64,000 bases of DNA from Pomphorhynchus laevis (GCA_012934845.2 WNNJ02002553.1:1-64000); one strand, 5' to 3'; positions 1 to 11,850 are shown, counted from the stretch's first letter. The notes: generated by a model from the letters alone, not told the origin. Program-made: numbers and translations.

Positions 1-3000
1 CGAAAATCCCACAGGAGGGCTATGCTTAATTATTATGTATTTAGTTTATTTCGTAAAAAGGCTCCAGTCCGAAAGGGCGTGGGTTCGAATCCCACCGCTG
101 CCAGTTTAATTCAGCATGTTAAGTAATGGCTCAAAATTAGTTTATTCCTCCAACTTTTTAATAAAAACAATCAATATGTAAAGAGAGAAAATCGAATTTA
201 TAGAAAAATTGGTAGTTAAATCCAATTTAAAAAATTGGATTATTTGCTCTTGTTTGATTTAAAGTTTTGATTTGTTTTTTTTTTCGAAAAAAAATTAATT
301 AAAATTGTAAAAAATTGGTTTCAGGAAACATCACCTACAGCGGTGGTGCTGCCTGAATATCATGTACATTGCCGGTTTCGAAAATCCCACCGGAGGGCTA
401 TGCTTAATTATTATGTATTTAGTTTATTTCGTAAAAAGGCTCCAGTCCGAAAGGGCGTGGGTTCGAATCCCACCGCTGCCAGTTTAATTCAGCATGTTAA
501 GTAATGGCTCAAAATTAGTTTATTCCTCCAACTTTTTAATAAAAACAATCAATATGTAAAGAGAGAAAATCGAATTTATAGAAAAATTGGTAGTTAAATC
601 CAATTTTAAAAATTGGATTATTTGCTCTTGTTTGATTTAAAGTTTTGATTTGTTATTTTTGAAAAAAAATTAATTAAAATTGAAAAAAATTGGTTTCAGG
701 AAACATCACCTACAGCGGTGGTGCTGCCTGAATATCATGTACATTGCCGGTTTCGAAAATCACACCGGAGTGCTATGCTTAATTATTATGTATTTAGTTT
801 ATTTCGTAAAAAGGATCCAGTCCGAAAGGGCGTGGGTTCGAATCCCACCGCTGCCAGTTTAATTCAGCATGTTAAGTAATGGCTCAAAATAAGTTTATTC
901 CTCCAACTTTTTAATAAAAACAATCAATATGCAAAGAGAGAAAATCGAATTTATAGAAAAATTGGTAGTTAAATCCAATTTTAAAAATTGGATTATTTGC
1001 TCTTGTTTGATTTAAAGTTTTGATTTGTTATTTTTGAAAAAAAATTAATTAAAATTGAAAAAAATTGGTTTCAGGAAACATCACCTACAGCGGTGGTGCT
1101 GCCTGAATATCATGTACATTGCCGGTTTCGAAAATCCCACAGGAGGGCAATGCTTAATTATTATGTATTTAGTTTATTTCGAAAATAGGCTCCAGTCTGA
1201 AAAGGCGTAGGTTCGAATCCCACCGCTGCCAGTTTGATTCAGCATGTTAAGTAATGGCTCAAAATTAGTTTATTCCTCCAACTTTTTAATAAAAACAATC
1301 AATATGTAAAGAGAGAAAATCGAATTTTTAGAAAAATTGGTAGTTAAATCCAATTTTAAAAATTGGATTATTTGCTCTTGTTTGATTTAAAGTTTTGATT
1401 TATTTTTTTCGAAAAAAAATTAATTAAAATTGTAAAAAATTGGTTTCAGGAAACATTACCTACAGCGGTGGTGCTGCCTGAATATCATGTACATTGCCGG
1501 TTTCGAAAATCTCACAAGAGGGCTATGCTTAATTATTATGTATTTAGTTTATTTCGTAAAAAGGCTCCAGTCCGAAAGGGCGTGGGTTCGAATCCCACCG
1601 CTGCCCGTTTAATTCAGCATGTTAAGTAATGGCTCAAAATTAGTTTATTCCTCCAACTTTTTAATAAAACCAATCAATATGTAAAGAGAGAAAATCGAAT
1701 TTATAGAAAAATTGGTAGTTTAATCCAATTTAAAAAATTGGATTATTTGCTCTTGTTTGATTTAAAGTTTTGATTTGTTTTTTTTTTCGAAAAAAAATTT
1801 ATTAAAATTGTAAAAAATTGGTTTCAGGAAACATTACCTACAGCGGTGGTGCTGCCTGAATATCATGTACATTGCCGGTTTCGAAAATCCCACCAGAGGG
1901 CTATGCTTAATTATTATGTATTTAGTTTATTTCGTAAAAAGGCTCCAGTCCGAAAATGCGTTGGTTCGAATCCCACCGCTGCCAGTTTAATTCAGCATGT
2001 TAAGTAATGGCTCAAAATTAGTTTATTCCCCCAACTTTTTAATAAAACCAATCAATATGTAAAGAGAGAAAATCGAATTTATAGAAAAATTGGTAGTTAA
2101 ATCCAATTTAAAAAAATTGGATTATTTGCTCTTGTTTGATTTAAAGTTTTGATTTATTTTTTTTTTCGAAAAAAAATTAATTAAAATTGTAAAAAATTGG
2201 TTTCAGGAAACATTACCTACAGCGGTGGTGCTGCCTGAATATCATGTACATTGCCGGTTTCGAAAATCTCACAAGAGGGCTATGCTTAATTCTTATGTAT
2301 TTAGTTTATTTCGTAAAAAGGCTCCAGTCCGAAAGGGCGTGGGTTCGAATCCCACCGCTGCCCGTTTAATTCAGCATGTTAAGTAATGGCTCAAAATTAG
2401 TTTATTCCTCCAACTTTTTAATAAAAACAATCAATATGTAAAGAGAGAAAATCGAATTTATAGAAAAATTGGTAGTTAAATCCAATTTAAAAAATTGGAT
2501 TATTTGCTCTTGTTTGATTTAAAGTTTTGATTTGTTTTTTTTTTTCGAAAAAAAATTAATTAAAATTGTAAAAAATTGGTTTCAGGAAACATCACCTACA
2601 GCGGTGGTGCTGCCAGTATATCATGTACATTGCCGGTTTCGAAAATCCCACAGGAGGGCTATGCTTAATTATTATGTATTTAGTTTATTTCGTAAAAAGG
2701 CTCCAGTCCGAAAGGGCGTGGGTTCGATTCTCACCGCTGCCAGTTTAATTCAGCATGTTAAGTAATGGCTCAAAATCAGTTTATTCCTCCAACTTTTTAA
2801 TAAAAACAATCAATATGTAAAGAGAGAAAATCGAATTTATAGAAAAATTGGTAGTTAAATCCAATTTTAAAAATTGGATTATTTGCTCTTGTTTGATTTA
2901 AAGTTTTGATTTGTTTTTTTTTCGAAAAAAATTAATTAAAATTGTAAAAAATTGGTTTCAGGAAACATTACCTACAGCGGTGGTGCTGCCTGAATATCAT

Positions 3001-4951
3001 GTACATTGCCGGTTTCGAAAATCTCACAAGAGGGCTATGCTTAATTATTATGTATTTAGTTTATTTCGTAAAAAGGCTCCAGTCCGAAAGGGCGTGGGTT
3101 CGAATCCCACCGCTGCCAGTTTAATTCAGCATGTTAAGTAATGGCTCAAAATTAGTTTATTCCTCCAACTTTTAAAAAAAACAATCAATATGTAAAGAGA
3201 GAAAATCGAATTTATAGAAAAATTGGTAGTTAAATCCAATTTTAAAATTGGATTATTTGCTCTTGTTTGATTTAAAGTTTTGATTTGTTTTTTTTTTTCG
3301 AAAAAAAATTAATTAAAATTGTAAAAAATTGGTTTCAGGAAACATTACCTACAGCGGTGGTGCTGCCTGAATATCATGTACATTGCGGTTTCGAAAATCA
3401 TAATGGAGGGTTATGCTTAATTCTTATGTATTTAGTTTATTTCGTAAAAGGGCTCCAGTCCGAAAGGGCGTGGGTTCGAATTCCACCGCTGCCAGTTTAA
3501 TTAAGCATGTTAAGTAATAGCTTTAAAATTAGTTTATTCATCCATCTTTTTAATAAAAACAATCAATATGTAAAGAGAGAAAATCGAATTTATAGAAAAA
3601 TTGGTAGTTAAATCCAATTTTAAAAATTGGATTATTTGCTCTTGTTTGATTTAAAGTTTTGATTTGTTTTTTTTTCGAAAAAAAATTAATTAAAATTGTA
3701 AAAAATTGTTTCAGGAAACATCACCTACAGCGGTGGTGCTGCCTGAATATCATGTACATTGCCGGTTTCGAACATCCCACCAGAGGGCTATGCTTAATTA
3801 TTATGTATTTAGTTTATTTCGTAAAAAGGCTCCAGTCCGATAAGGCGTGGGTTCGAATCCCACCGCTGCCAGTTTAATTCAGCATGTTAAGTAATTGCTC
3901 AAAATTAGTTTATTCCTCCAACTTTATAATAAAAACGATCAATATGTAAAGAGAGAAAATCGAATTTATAGAAAAATTGGTTGTTAAATCCAATTTAAAA
4001 AATTGGATGATTTGCTCTTGTTTGATTTAAAGTTTTGATGTTTTTTTCGAAAAAAAAATTAATTAAAATTGTAAAAAATTGGTTTCAGGAAACATCACCT
4101 ACAGCGGTGGTGCTGCCTGAATATCATGTACATTGCCGGTTTCGAAAATCCCACCTGAGTGCTATGCTTAATTATTATGTATTTAGTTTATTTCGTAAAA
4201 AGGATCCAGTCCGAAAGGGCGTGGGTTCGAATCCCACCGCTGCCAGTTTAATTCAGCATGTTAAGTAATGGCTCAAAATTAGTTTATTCCTCCAACTTTT
4301 TAATAAAAACAATCAATATGTAAAGAGAGAAAATCGAATTTATAGAAAAATTGGTAGTTAAATCCAATTTAAAAATTGGATTATTTGCTCTTGTTTGATT
4401 TAAAGTTTTGATTTGTTTTTTTTTCGAAAAAAAATTAATTAAAATTGTAAAAAATTGTTTTAGGAAACATTACCTACAGGGATGGTGCTGCATGAATATC
4501 ATGTACATTGCGGTTTTGAAAATCATACCGGAGGGTTATGCTTAATTATTATGTATTTAGTTTATTTCGTAAAAAGGCTCCAGTCCGAAAGGGCGTGGGT
4601 TCGAATCCCACCGCTGCCAGTTTAATTCAGCATGTTAAGTAATGGCTCAAAATTAGTTTATTCCTCCAACTTTTTAATAAAAACAATCAATATGTAAAGA
4701 GTGAAAATCGAATTAATGGAAAAATTGGTAGTTAAATCCAATTTAAAAAATTGGATTATTTGCTCTTGTTTGATTTAAAGTTTTGATTTAATTTTTTTCG
4801 AAAAAAAATTAATTTAAATTGTAAAAAATTGGTTTCAGGAAACATCACCTTGAGGGATGGTGCTGCCTGAATATCATGTACATTGCTGGTTTCGAAAATC
4901 CCACAGGAGGGCTATGCTTTATTCTTATGTATTTAGTTTATTTCGTAAAAA
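1..4951 (+). repeat. Tandem array, ~13 units of ~377 bp, each with the 3' half of tRNA-Leu
   Basis: The sequence repeats with a period of about 373-382 bp. The marker GGTTCGAATCC recurs near 83, 461, 836, 1212, 1585, 1963, 2345, 2722 (altered), 3097, 3473, 3852, 4228 and 4608. Each unit starts in the anticodon arm of a tRNA-Leu and runs through variable arm, T arm and 3' acceptor strand. It then has an A+T-rich spacer, a T-run of about 8-11 (a possible Pol III stop), and a conserved two-part stem-loop: TTCAGG pairs with CCTGAA around CATCACC pairing with GGTGGTG (320-357 in the first full unit). The A box and 5' acceptor strand are absent. Short frames of 60-77 codons cross many units but only mirror the repeat. 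The array is cut by the window edge at position 1, so its true length is unknown. Confidence 0.95.
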
Positions 4952-5519
4952 GTTTATTTCCGCTTTGCCTTTTCAAATATAAATAAATAAATATTTTCTT
5001 AATAGAAAGATAACTCAAGGCAACCGAACTGACCACAACACATCAGCCAGTACTTAGACAACGTTCGTTACACAGCAGAATCATAATTGTTCATCTGTAG
5101 TCTTCCAATACTTCCTACAAGCTGATGCCCAGAGGAATCAGAGCCCTCCAACCAATCAAACTCGCCGCTTTACGACTGAACCACCCGGGTTCTGCCACCC
5201 CCCCCCGAAGGATAAGTTAAGCGGGACACGAGCAGCTTCAAGAACCGTAGCCATTGCACAGGGGGACGTCCTCTCGAAAAGAAGTCTAATCCCGAGATAA
5301 TCCAAGTACTCCAGAGACGTACCTGGGATTTCTCCCTTAATGACAGATGCTGATCCCGTTTCAGTGCCCATCTAGCTCTCTTCAGAATACATTTAAGTCT
5401 ATCCAGTCAGCCTTAGCTGACCAGTTTACGGTCACAGAAAATCCCAGGTAACTTACTCGACTAGAAAATACAGGGAGTGGTTCGTTGGGCAGTATGGAAG
5501 ATAGAACAGAGAGTGCTAG

Positions 5520-6299
5520 TCACCTAAGTTTTTTCTTCGTCGCAGGGGCGCCATTAAAAACAACCACCTGCGATTTCGAGGAGTTTAAAATAAGGTTGGA
5601 CTGGGGAAGCTGGTCTTTTAATCTTAAAAGGAAACGGCTGATTTCAGAGACTACGTCTTTGCACCTGCGTCCAGAAAACAGGGCTGTGGTATCATCAGCG
5701 TATACCACTAAACGTTTTTCGCGTATAAATATTTTGAACAGTTGAATGGATGCATCAAGATACAAGATAGGAGAAAGTGGTGAACCTTGAGGCACTCATG
5801 TAATAGGGTTGAACTGGCGTACATCAGGGTCGTCTTCATAGAAGAATCGCTTGGTGTACAACAGTATCTCCAATCTGTTAACAATTCTCGGAGGCAACCC
5901 GAGGGACCTGAGAGAAGAGATCACAAAGGGAATGGAGATATTGTCAAATGCGGCAGAGAAATCAAGTAAAACAGCCACAACGAGTTGATTGCTATTCTCT
6001 TGACAACACTGCTGCACCTTACCAACTGCTTAATGAACCCAGCGACCTTTGACGAAACCATGGAAACCAGGTGGGATTAAATTATGCCTACTCAAATTGA
6101 CGCGGATTCTACGCGCAAGCGCTTTTTCGTAGATCGAAACGAGGGAATTTTGAATCGAGATGGGCCGCAGGTCTTTTGGAGAGCGAACCGGATTTCTCTT
6201 AGGGATAAAAATTCTCTTGCTAATATTGATGCCGGCTACATCAGAGGGCGATGCTAAAAGCATAGTGACGGCCACTTCTCTCCTTAGATCGGCTGTCAA
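5520..6299 (-). pseudogene. LINE family 1 copy A reverse transcriptase domain
   Basis: Three adjacent minus-strand frames read as consecutive RT blocks. 6,299-6,030 has the entry region (KDLRPISIQNSLVSIYEKAL, GFVKGRWVH). 6,017-5,796 has LLDFSAAFDNI, the first catalytic aspartate region. 5,795-5,520 has PQGSPLSPILY and the active site VVYADDTTALF. Stops at the joins and the frame changes show decay. The domain would copy the element RNA at a nicked target. Its closest relative in the window is 33,358-33,777. Confidence 0.88.
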
Positions 6300-7019
6300 A
6301 AGCTGACAGACCCGAGAAGAGAGTGGAGCGGTGGACTAGGAGGTGCCCGGAAGAGGACCCCAGGCATTTAGGATCTATGGAACAGAGAGATCCCTACTCC
6401 AGAAGTCCCCCGAGGCGAGATTGGTTGCGGTGATTGCGTGGCTTCATAATTATGTAGGGCAAGTGACTTCTCCAAAACATTAGCAAGACCAATGCTACTA
6501 ATCTACCCAGATGCACTCTCCCTCCAACAAACAAATCTCTCTTTCTTGAATATCTTCCAGAAGGAAGACCGGGACGGATTAAAAGAAGCAATGCTTGCCT
6601 TATCCTTACCCAGCTAGAACCTATATCTAGTGCTCCAGTATTCTTTCGAGAGAGATTGACGTGCAGAAGAAAAGAGATTGGGAAGATGGAGCATATGTGC
6701 AAGGGTCTTGAGCTTTGTTGGAGTGGGATTGAAAAGGCGACCTTTATAGGTAGTCGATAAAATTCCGGTAGCTTGCGAAGAGAGGTAGGAATTGAATTTC
6801 GTTAAACTCTCATTCCCAATTCGGGGAAGCGCCGGACAGCTGCCTGAAAGACCGCCACTCTGATTGGATCAAAGTGGAATCTCCTCCGAAGCAGCATGTC
6901 CTCTTCTATCCGCCAACGGATTAGGTCATGAGAGGTGGACAGATGTTAACTCGACTGTTCAGTACATAGGGGTTTTTACAACCACCTTCATAAATCAGTT
7001 AAGGTCGCGAGTGAGTTTG

Positions 7020-7551
7020 TTGTAGAGCAATGAAAGGTAGGGGATGGTTGTTTATGAATGAAGTACCGGTTTCTAGCTCTGCGGAATGCTGCATTAATCC
7101 AACGACCAGTTCTGTCGTTGAAATCACCTAGTACCATGTCATAGCCGCTATCAATGATCAGATCCAGGAGGTCACGATTCTTGTAAATCTCCCCTGGACG
7201 AATGTAGACGTTGGCAAGACTGAAACGTTTACCGTTCTTACAGAGAGAAACTACTAAACAAGAAAAGGCTGAACAAGAATAATTTAAAAGAAGAAAGGAT
7301 CTGAAAGAGTATTAAACTAGGGTCAAGAGTCCTTGAGATGAAGAGGAGTGAGGCGGGGTTATGTACGGAGTACAGTGGGAACAAATGTGCTTAGGGATGA
7401 ATCGAGTAATGTCCTGTGGGAGACGGATAGACCGCGTCTCCTGAAAGACTATAACATCTGCATCTCGGCCTGAGAGAAGTCTAAGGGCCGAAGCTCCTCC
7501 CGAATTCCACTGAACAATGTTCAGTGAAAAAGGTTCACCGATACTTGACAT
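7020..7551 (-). pseudogene. LINE family 1 copy A endonuclease domain, fragment
   Basis: The frame starting at 7,551 reads LNIVQWNSGG followed by DVIVFQETRS, the opening strands and catalytic glutamate of the exonuclease-endonuclease-phosphatase fold that nicks target DNA in Jockey- and R1-type LINEs. The rest of the domain continues to about 7,020 in broken frames: the sequence near 7,190-7,080 has the same order as the better readable stretch at 34,947-34,654 of copy B, including a DFNDRTGRW-like block. No complete domain remains. Confidence 0.7.
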
Positions 7552-7733
7552 AGAGTTTGATTAGTTATACGGGAATACCGGACCCTAAACATGACTAGAG
7601 ATAGAAGGGTTACCCCCTCCACCACTAGCCAGGTCCACGACCGGCACTACCCCGCGAGCAGCATCATCATTTTCCAGGGAGATTACAGGCTGAGAAGAGC
7701 CCCTTGCCTTCTTTTTCTTAAGGTCTATAGTCT

Positions 7734-8677
7734 TTAGGGGGGCACTGTTTCCAAACCAGGACGCACGTTTGAAACCGACATCTGAACATCTGGAGTCACA
7801 GGCTGCGGGCAGCATAGGAAGTTGCATAAGTTGGAAATCAAGGCTTCTAGACGGTTACTGGAGGCCTGAATTTTAACATCCATAAGTTTCAAAATATCAA
7901 TGTCAGTCATCTTCCGTTCCGACGGTAAAGAAGAAGTAACACGATGATCAGCTGCAGGACGCTGTTTTGAGAAAAGGTTAGAATACTTCTTAAAAAGAGG
8001 ACATATTCTGTACCAGGAGAGATGACCATCTCCACAATTACACAGCAAATGGAAGCATCACATTTAACTCCAGAGGTAAGGGAAGAGCAGTTCCCAGAAG
8101 AACAGAGACCGCAAATCCTAGGTAGACTGCAATACGACTCCCAGTGCTTCAACTGGTGACAAATGTTACAGTGAGGATATGTAAAACCATCCTCATCAAT
8201 CCTAACGAATTTCAGGTTAAACCCTAGGAATGGGTTCGTACAGGAGCGCTCCAGTATATCTGCTTGAGATGAATCAGCCGTGGCAAATGCCACATGGACT
8301 TCCAGACCAGCTTTATTAACTACTCTCCTCAGAGAGGCCAGCTTTAATAGCGCTTTGAGGGAGGCTACATCTTCCTCCTCCAAAAAAGGGGGGAAGTTTG
8401 TAATTTTTAGTGTAGCCTGAATAGGCTTATCAGAAATCTTACCAGAGTCTTTTAATTTGAGATCAAAATAAGATGCATAATCAGTAAGAAGGTCCGAATT
8501 ACCGAAAGAAACCTTTAAATTATTATCGAAGGTTCTAACCGAATTAAACAGAATTCTCTTTCGGCACTTTAATGCAAAATCACGAAGGAATACATTAAAA
8601 AGATCTTGCCTTTTTATTGGAATAGTACTAGTGATAATACATAAATTCTTGGCTTTAGGAATAGGGGGAATAACACC
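7734..8677 (-). pseudogene. LINE family 1 copy A ORF1 (gag-like, zinc knuckles)
   Basis: The frame from 8,383 contains an RRM-like/pre-C2HC stretch (EEEDVASLKALLKLASLRRV), then cysteine-histidine clusters: CNICHQLKHWESYC and CGLCSSGNC, ending near CDASICC. This is the layout of ORF1 proteins of Jockey/R1-type LINEs, which bind element RNA. The upstream part (8,384-8,677) continues the same domain in broken frames. Copy B carries the RRM-like unit twice, whereas this copy shows one unit. Confidence 0.75.
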
Positions 8678-9430
8678 CCATCAGCATGCAATTTTAATGA
8701 CTTACATGCCAAGCAAAGCGATAATTAAACTAGATTTCAAAAACGCTTTTAACATGGTGAAGTGTAAGGTCATTCTTAACGTTGTTGAATTGGAGGTTTC
8801 GGGGATTTCTCGTTTGTAAGTCTTTGCTACAATAAACACAGTAATTTGCTCCTCGAAAATCAAATTATATCTTCGCCTGAAAGAGTTCAGCAGGATAATC
8901 CGCTCGGATGGCTAGTATTCTGCCACGCAACACGCGACATAATACAGAGCATGGGATATCCCATTTAACGTTGTTGAATTGGAGGTTTCGGGGTTTTTAT
9001 CGTTTGTAAGTCTTTGTTACAATAAACACAGTAATTTGCTCCTCGAAAATCAAATTATATCTTCGCCTGAAAGAGTTCAGCAGGATAATCCGCTCGGATG
9101 GCTAGTATTCTGCCACGCAACACGCGACATAATACAGAGCATGGGATATCCCATTTAACGTTGTTGAATTGGAGGTTTCGGGGATTTCTCGTTTGTGAGT
9201 CTTTGCTATAATAAGCACAGTAATTTGCTCATCGAAAATCAAATTATATCTTCGCCTGAAAGAGTTCAGCAGGATAATCTGCTCGGATGGCTAGTAGTCT
9301 GCCACGCAACACGCGACACAATACAGAGCATGGGATATCCCATTTAACGTTGTTGAATTGGAGGTTTCGGGGGTTTTATCGTTGGTAAGTCTTTGCTATA
9401 ATAAGCACAGTAATTTGCTCCTCGAAAGAG
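8678..9430 (+). mobile_element. RT fragment of an RT plus nuclease element, with 189-bp tandem repeat
   Basis: The plus strand reads KLDFKNAFNMV (RT block A) and then, in the repeat, VSLCYNKHSNLL and SPERVQQDNPLGWLVFCHAT. The latter is a decayed form of the EGVQxGDPLGxxLFCLA block seen at 14,357-14,890. From about 8,779 a 189-190 bp unit recurs at 8,968, 9,158 and 9,347 (the last copy partial). The unit length is close to 63 codons, so the repeat is a reiterated piece of RT. The left side is cut by the LINE at 8,677. Which repeat copy is original cannot be told by eye. Confidence 0.8.
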
Positions 9431-9704
9431 CTTTTGACAGCAACTTGTCTAGAGTAACCGCTTAACCTTTAATTATTCTAGAAACTGTGTATCCTCCATT
9501 TTTTAACGCTTATTTTACGTTACATTATATAACGATTTTGACGAAGAGTTGCCGTTATTGAAGAAAACTAAGTAGTGCAGGTGGCGCTGTTCTTGTTAAA
9601 TGAAATGGCATTTGCAAATTAAGTAATCTCTAAAATAATACATCAATAGGTTAGAGTAGTATCAATGGGTATTTACAATTAATTCTAGTCATTTGTTCAA
9701 AATC
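9431..9704. other. No gene seen between RT fragment and tRNA
   Basis: About 270 bp of moderately A+T-rich sequence. No reading frame, hairpin or repeat that I can support. It is the 5' flank of the tRNA-Leu gene and may hold its upstream control region, but no recognisable box stands out. Confidence 0.6.
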
Positions 9705-9784
9705 GGTAGCGTGGCCGAGTGGTCTAAGGCGCTGGTTTAAGGCACCAGTCCGAAAGGGCGTGGGTTCGAATCCCACCGCTGCCA
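9705..9784 (+). tRNA. tRNA-Leu(AAG), intact
   Basis: A complete cloverleaf can be drawn. The acceptor strand GGTAGCG pairs with CGCTGCC (one G-T pair), with discriminator A at 9,784. The D arm contains the A box (TGGCCGAGTGG). The anticodon stem CTGGT pairs with ACCAG around the loop TTAAGGC, giving anticodon AAG (decodes CUU, leucine). A long variable arm (TCCGAAAGGGC) marks a class II tRNA, as expected for leucine. The T arm GTGGG/CCCAC encloses TTCGAAT and contains the B box. There is no intron, and a short T-run about 50 bp downstream could end transcription. Every unit of the array at 1-4,951 contains the 3' half of this gene. Confidence 0.95.
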
Positions 9785-10225
9785 GTTTAATTCAACGTGT
9801 TAAGTGATGGCTCAGAATTAGTTTATTCCTCCGACTTTTAAACAATCAATATGTAAAGAGAGAAAATCGAATTTATAGAAAAATTGGTAGTTAAATCCAA
9901 TTTAAAAAATTGGATTATTTGCTCTTGTTTGATTAAAAGTTTTAATTTAATTTTTTCGAAAAAAAAATTAATTAATATTGTAAAAAAATTGGTAGTTAAA
10001 AGAAAATAATTTGGCTTAGTTCTTTGTAAATTTAATACTTGAAAATCAATCCTAGAATACATTTATCATGTGATTGTATATAAATAATATTCAGGAAACA
10101 TCACCTACAGCGGTGGTGCTGCCTGAATATCATGTACATTGCCGGTTTCGAAAATCCCACCTGAGAGCTATGCTTAATTCTTATGTATTTAGTTTATTTC
10201 GAAAAAAGTTTATTTCCGCTTTGCT
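9785..10225 (+). repeat. Single-copy flank matching the array unit (probable founder locus)
   Basis: Directly after the intact tRNA, the sequence follows the array unit through its spacer, T-run and the stem-loop region near 10,092-10,128, up to a final AGTTTATTTCCGCTTTGC at 10,206-10,225. The same final block closes the array at 4,951-4,968. A stretch at about 9,985-10,090 is present here but not in the array units. In the array, this downstream edge has been joined back into the tRNA anticodon arm, which yields the tandem unit. Confidence 0.85.
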
Positions 10226-10689
10226 TTTTCACATGTTATATAATACATTGTTAAACAAAAATATAAATAAAAATTCATTCACAATCCATTCAAAACACCT
10301 ACAAAGTTGTAAAAGAACGTTAATAGATTGCTAAAATCATTTATCGAAATGATCCTATCGAACTTAAAAATTAGCCAAGAGTTAATCTATCGAATGCCAA
10401 TTATGAATCATATCAGCTAACTGAGTCTATGTATATATTATTTATAAATTAAAAATAATGATAAATACAATTTAAATACAATTCAGGAAAATAAAATTGT
10501 TACAGTTGTGTACATTAAAATAATCGAAAATATTTATTGTTAGAAATCAGAATTGTTTTCTAAATTAATTTAGACAATGTCAATTTAGCTAACTGAGTCT
10601 ACGTATTTTAAATTCTTTATAAATTCAAAAATAATGCTAAAAAAATTTAAACAATTAAATAATATATATTAAATAATTAATTTTTAAAT
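10226..10689. other. A+T-rich region with two copies of an AGCTAACTGAGTCTA motif
   Basis: No gene is visible. Near 10,412 and 10,587 the block AGCTAACTGAGTCTA occurs; its reverse complement, TAGACTCAGTTAGCT, recurs at about 53,335, 53,432 and 53,827 beside Penelope-like 3' ends. This region is therefore probably tail sequence of that family on the minus strand. Confidence 0.6.
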
Positions 10690-11850
10690 AAGATTTTGTA
10701 TAACTTATATCAAGTTAAAATTTAAAATTGAATTTTAAAATAAAAGTCAATTATAAATTGACTAATAAATAACAGGCAATGTATCAGAATAAGAATTAGA
10801 GGTCATCGGAAGGACTTTTTAAGTTATCAGGTGTTGGCCTCTATTCCTCGATCCAGCATATAAGCGGAGTCAAATACATGCTCTTGGGCTATTTCCTCTT
10901 AAGAAATTTGCTTATATAGTACCTTGTTATAATACAAAGTATATTATTTATTAGCCATAAAAATTTGCCACTTAAGAGTTTAAATTTATTCTTTATATTA
11001 TTGTGTTGATTTATATATTTTACTATTTTCTGTTTGATGGTATTTTTATAGTAACCCAGTTTAAAATATGCATCTATTAAATTATTTAAATGATTTTGAA
11101 GGAAATCCAATATTATTACATATTGTTGCAATTCTTAAAATTTCATTATTTAATGTATTATATTTTATATTATATGGTATGCATGAATGCTCATGCAAAA
11201 ATATGTTTCTTGTAAATTTAAATATGTCATCTTTACGATATAAATTAATAGTAGTTTTAGTTAATGTTAATTTAATGTTCATATCTAGATATACACTTTC
11301 TTTATCATTAATATTGGTTTTGTTTAAGAATAAGGCTTTCTGGATAAATGTGTTCACTAATTGAATAAAAATTATTAGAATTAAATACACATATATCATC
11401 AATGTATCGAACATATATTTCATATATTTATATTGTTTAGATTTAGTTTTTACACAGTTATGAACAAATTCATATTCTATAAAGCTTAAAAATAAGTCAG
11501 CTATAATTGGGCTACTATTATCTCTCATTAAAGCACTTATTATTTGTCTAATAATGATGTATTTCCTCTGATAAAACTATCTAGTATCTTATTCTAATAC
11601 AAAGTATATTATTTATTATCCATCCATAAAAATTTGCCACTTAAAAGTTTAAATTTATTCTTTATATTATTGTGTTGATTTATATATTTTACTATTTTCT
11701 GCTTGATGTTATTTTTATAGTAACCTAGTTCAAAATATGTATCTATTAAATTATTTAAATGATTTTGAAGGAAATCCAATATTATTACATATTGTTGCAA
11801 TTCTTAAAATTTCATTATTTAATGTATTATATTTTATATTATTAAAGACT
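10690..11850 (-). mobile_element. Penelope-like element, 5'-truncated, with a second 3' end upstream
   Basis: On the minus strand, 11,528-11,082 reads from RT block B onward: NSSPIIADLFLSFIEYEFV, then the region where the catalytic block should be, then LNKTNINDKESVYLDMNIKL and FLHEHSCIPYNIKYNTLNNE. It ends in a C-terminal helix-rich part, KQKIVKYINQHNNIKNKFKL (11,131-10,889). No GIY-YIG domain follows, so this looks like an endonuclease-lacking Penelope-like group. The 3' tail (10,890-10,690) matches 53,100-53,220. A further copy of the C-terminus plus the start of the tail lies upstream at 11,840-11,540, so a tail precedes a 5'-truncated body, the classic head-to-tail arrangement of these elements. 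Confidence 0.8.

Larger units (their letters stand above)
4996..8677 (-). mobile_element. LINE family 1, copy A (gag-like ORF1, endonuclease, RT), degenerate
   Basis: Read on the minus strand from 8,677 down, the parts come in the usual order of an APE-type non-LTR retrotransposon: a gag-like ORF1 with zinc knuckles, an exonuclease/endonuclease domain, and a reverse transcriptase. All parts are split among frames, so the copy is dead. Copy B of the same family lies at 32,880-36,960. The two share the 5' end sequence, which places the start of copy A at about 8,677, where it abuts an RT fragment of a different element. The other end lies at about 4,996, just after the flank of the tRNA-half array. 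ORF1 zinc knuckles plus a Y-A-D-D RT suggest the Jockey/R1/I group, but I cannot assign the clade. Confidence 0.85.

Noticed and set aside
300-400. Hammerhead, twister or spliced-leader RNA in the array unit
   Set aside because: No CTGATGA/GAAA core, no splice donor after a leader and no Sm site were found. Only a plain stem-loop is supported.
680-4268. Repeated 60-77 codon open frames across the array (MFFFFEKKLIK-type) as a tandem gene family
   Set aside because: They run straight through the tRNA half, shift with single-base changes between units and follow the repeat exactly. No codon-level constraint is visible.
1-4951. CRISPR array
   Set aside because: Units are ~377 bp and similar throughout; there are no short repeats with unique spacers, and the context is animal.
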